Made by a program: the position numbers and the translations under genes. The notes beneath the pieces were generated by a model. That model was not told the origin of the DNA. It saw nothing but the letters and a program-made list of their open reading frames with translations, and did no database searches. From Lichenostomus cassidix (lineage: Eukaryota > Chordata > Aves > Passeriformes > Meliphagidae): a stretch of DNA of 64,000 nucleotides. Position 1 is the stretch's first letter. Every line of letters starts with the position of its first letter. Positions 62,701 to 64,000 of the stretch are shown piece after piece. Location of the stretch: the NCBI GenBank assembly GCA_008360975.2, contig CM039193.1, positions 9,352,501 through 9,416,500 of the forward strand, given 5' to 3'.

Positions 62701-64000
62701 GTCAAAATCACCACTTGTCTTTTGTCTCAAAAGCCATTCTTCTAATCTTTTGTTATGTGTGAGGCTCTCAAACTCTCTGACGTTTTCTCTCCTCCTTTCA
62801 GTCTGCCAAAACTTTCCAGCAAGGTGATATTTTAAATAACTGCAATATTCCAGGAGTAATTGCATCACTAGTGCCTGTAGAAACACTCCCCTAAACTTAT
62901 GGTCCATGGTTTTATGATTCTCTGGGCATGGACCAAAATCTGGATTGTTCTGAGAATATGAGGGAAATGAGCAGAAGCTGTTGCATTATTGCTACAGCCA
63001 AGGACACACAACAGCCAACAAGCAAAAGCTCAGCAACAAAAGCATTGGGAATACTTTTAGCAGGGACACTACTCAAGCAATTCCCAATGCAGTAGAAAGC
63101 ATATTGGAGAAAAAAAAACCCCAGGTTAAGCAGACCTTGAACTTTCTTTCCCAGGATCACACCAGCTGAGTAGCAAATCAAATTCTACAGAAATAGTGGG
63201 GGATTTTATTAGTAAACAGCCTAGAGGTGAATTCCTTGGTTTTTCCTCTATTAGATATGTTTGAAACAGAGAATTGTCTGAATAACAATTAACACTTGTT
63301 TTTACATGGTGCTTTAGCATCATCCCAAAAATTATAATTTAGGGAGTGCAGATCTTCCTTGTTGCAAAGCACTCAAGATTCCTGTGGCAATAGCCAGGAA
63401 TCAGATAAAATAGAAGCAATTAATAAAGTATTCAATCATTAAAAATTTTACCAACAACAGAAGATTTTGCAAATCACCCAGCAGGTTTTTTACATCCTCT
63501 GGCATTTGAAATTTTGTCAGTAATGAGAGCTAAATGAATGCTGAATACAAGTATAAGGCTTAAAACAATGTCACATGGGTGTCACATGTTAGTGTGCACA
63601 AAAATAGTAATTTAGGGGAGTTGTTCAAATAAAATCAAAATTGTTTATTTATTTTATAAAGCAATCTCCTCTTGATTATTAACAGACTAAAAGCTGTCTC
63701 AAAAATGAAGAGGTTCTAAGGCTATCAGGCTTCTATCTTCCCTTAACATTGACTATATAGTGGTTGAAGTTACATCCCTATTTAAGGTTTCCACATCTCT
63801 TAGTACTCTGCATTGTATTTCCTCTGTGAACTTCCTTAACTTCTGCTAACCATGTAGGCCTTGGAGGCCTGCAGAGCACAACCACGCTGTATAGGAAGTG
63901 GTTTTGGTGTTGCTCTAGCAACCCCAAATCAGTACTGAGTGAGCAGAGGTGCTGCTCAGCAGAGAAATCACACAAATGCCTGTACATCCTCACTGCTATT
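53751..64000. other. Upstream region of SLC6A6, no gene recognised
   Basis: The region beyond the CpG island is AT-rich unique sequence with low repeat content. In human a wide gene-poor interval separates SLC6A6 from the next upstream gene, and this stretch fits that pattern. The GC-rich shoulder to about 54150 contains long stop-free frames on both strands caused by composition. ORFs at 60847-61374 (minus), 62079-62567 (minus) and 62560-62907 (minus) have no motif I recognise and no splice or start context that supports a gene. A lncRNA divergent from the promoter is possible but not supported by the sequence alone. Confidence 0.6.
58757..58787. repeat. A-rich tract with G interruptions
   Basis: A run of A residues broken by three single G bases, in the upstream intergenic region. 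It could be an old poly(A) tail, but no retroposed body is recognised beside it. Confidence 0.85.

Noticed and set aside
62079..62907. 162- and 115-codon minus-strand ORFs upstream of SLC6A6
   Set aside because: They are adjacent but in different frames, without recognised motifs or splice sites. I looked for a retroelement or neighbouring-gene exon and found none.
1..64000. Search for CRISPR arrays, operons, phage or other prokaryotic systems
   Set aside because: The window is a vertebrate locus with spliced exons and a CpG-island promoter. No regularly spaced repeats or prokaryotic genes are present.

Overview
The window is vertebrate nuclear DNA, most likely from a bird. The evidence is a single multi-exon gene with canonical spliceosomal introns, a CpG-island promoter, very low interspersed-repeat density, and the only recognisable transposon being a decayed CR1 LINE tail, the typical avian/reptilian element. 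The species cannot be named from the sequence. There is no prokaryotic gene, operon, CRISPR array, tRNA or rRNA that I can support.

The window holds essentially one gene: SLC6A6, the Na+/Cl--dependent taurine transporter (TauT), on the minus strand. I placed 13 coding exons between 29450 (ATG) and 2683 (stop). All junctions were read directly and all phases match. Together they give 1863 nt, or 620 codons plus stop, the same length as mammalian TauT. The first 44 residues and the C-terminal [11 protein letters not shown] are those of TauT rather than of a GABA, betaine or creatine transporter paralogue.

Layout from high to low coordinates (the direction of transcription): 53.4-64 kb is upstream, probably intergenic DNA with no gene I can recognise. 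About 52.97-53.75 kb is a CpG island with a minus-strand TATA box (53325-53332) and a plausible short noncoding first exon ending at a donor at 53216. 29.5-53.2 kb is then a very large first intron. 2.7-29.5 kb contains the 13 coding exons and their introns. 1-2682 is 3' untranslated or downstream sequence, with two candidate poly(A) signals.

The two observations most worth checking are in adjacent features. The intron between coding exons 6 and 7 is only 113 bp and uses a GC-AG splice pair. The codon at residue 322, which in mammalian TauT is the serine reported as the protein kinase C regulatory site, is a cysteine codon here. The remaining findings (conserved-looking noncoding stretches, unclassified ORF-rich patches, microsatellites) are low-confidence leads. 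I found no convincing undescribed biological system.
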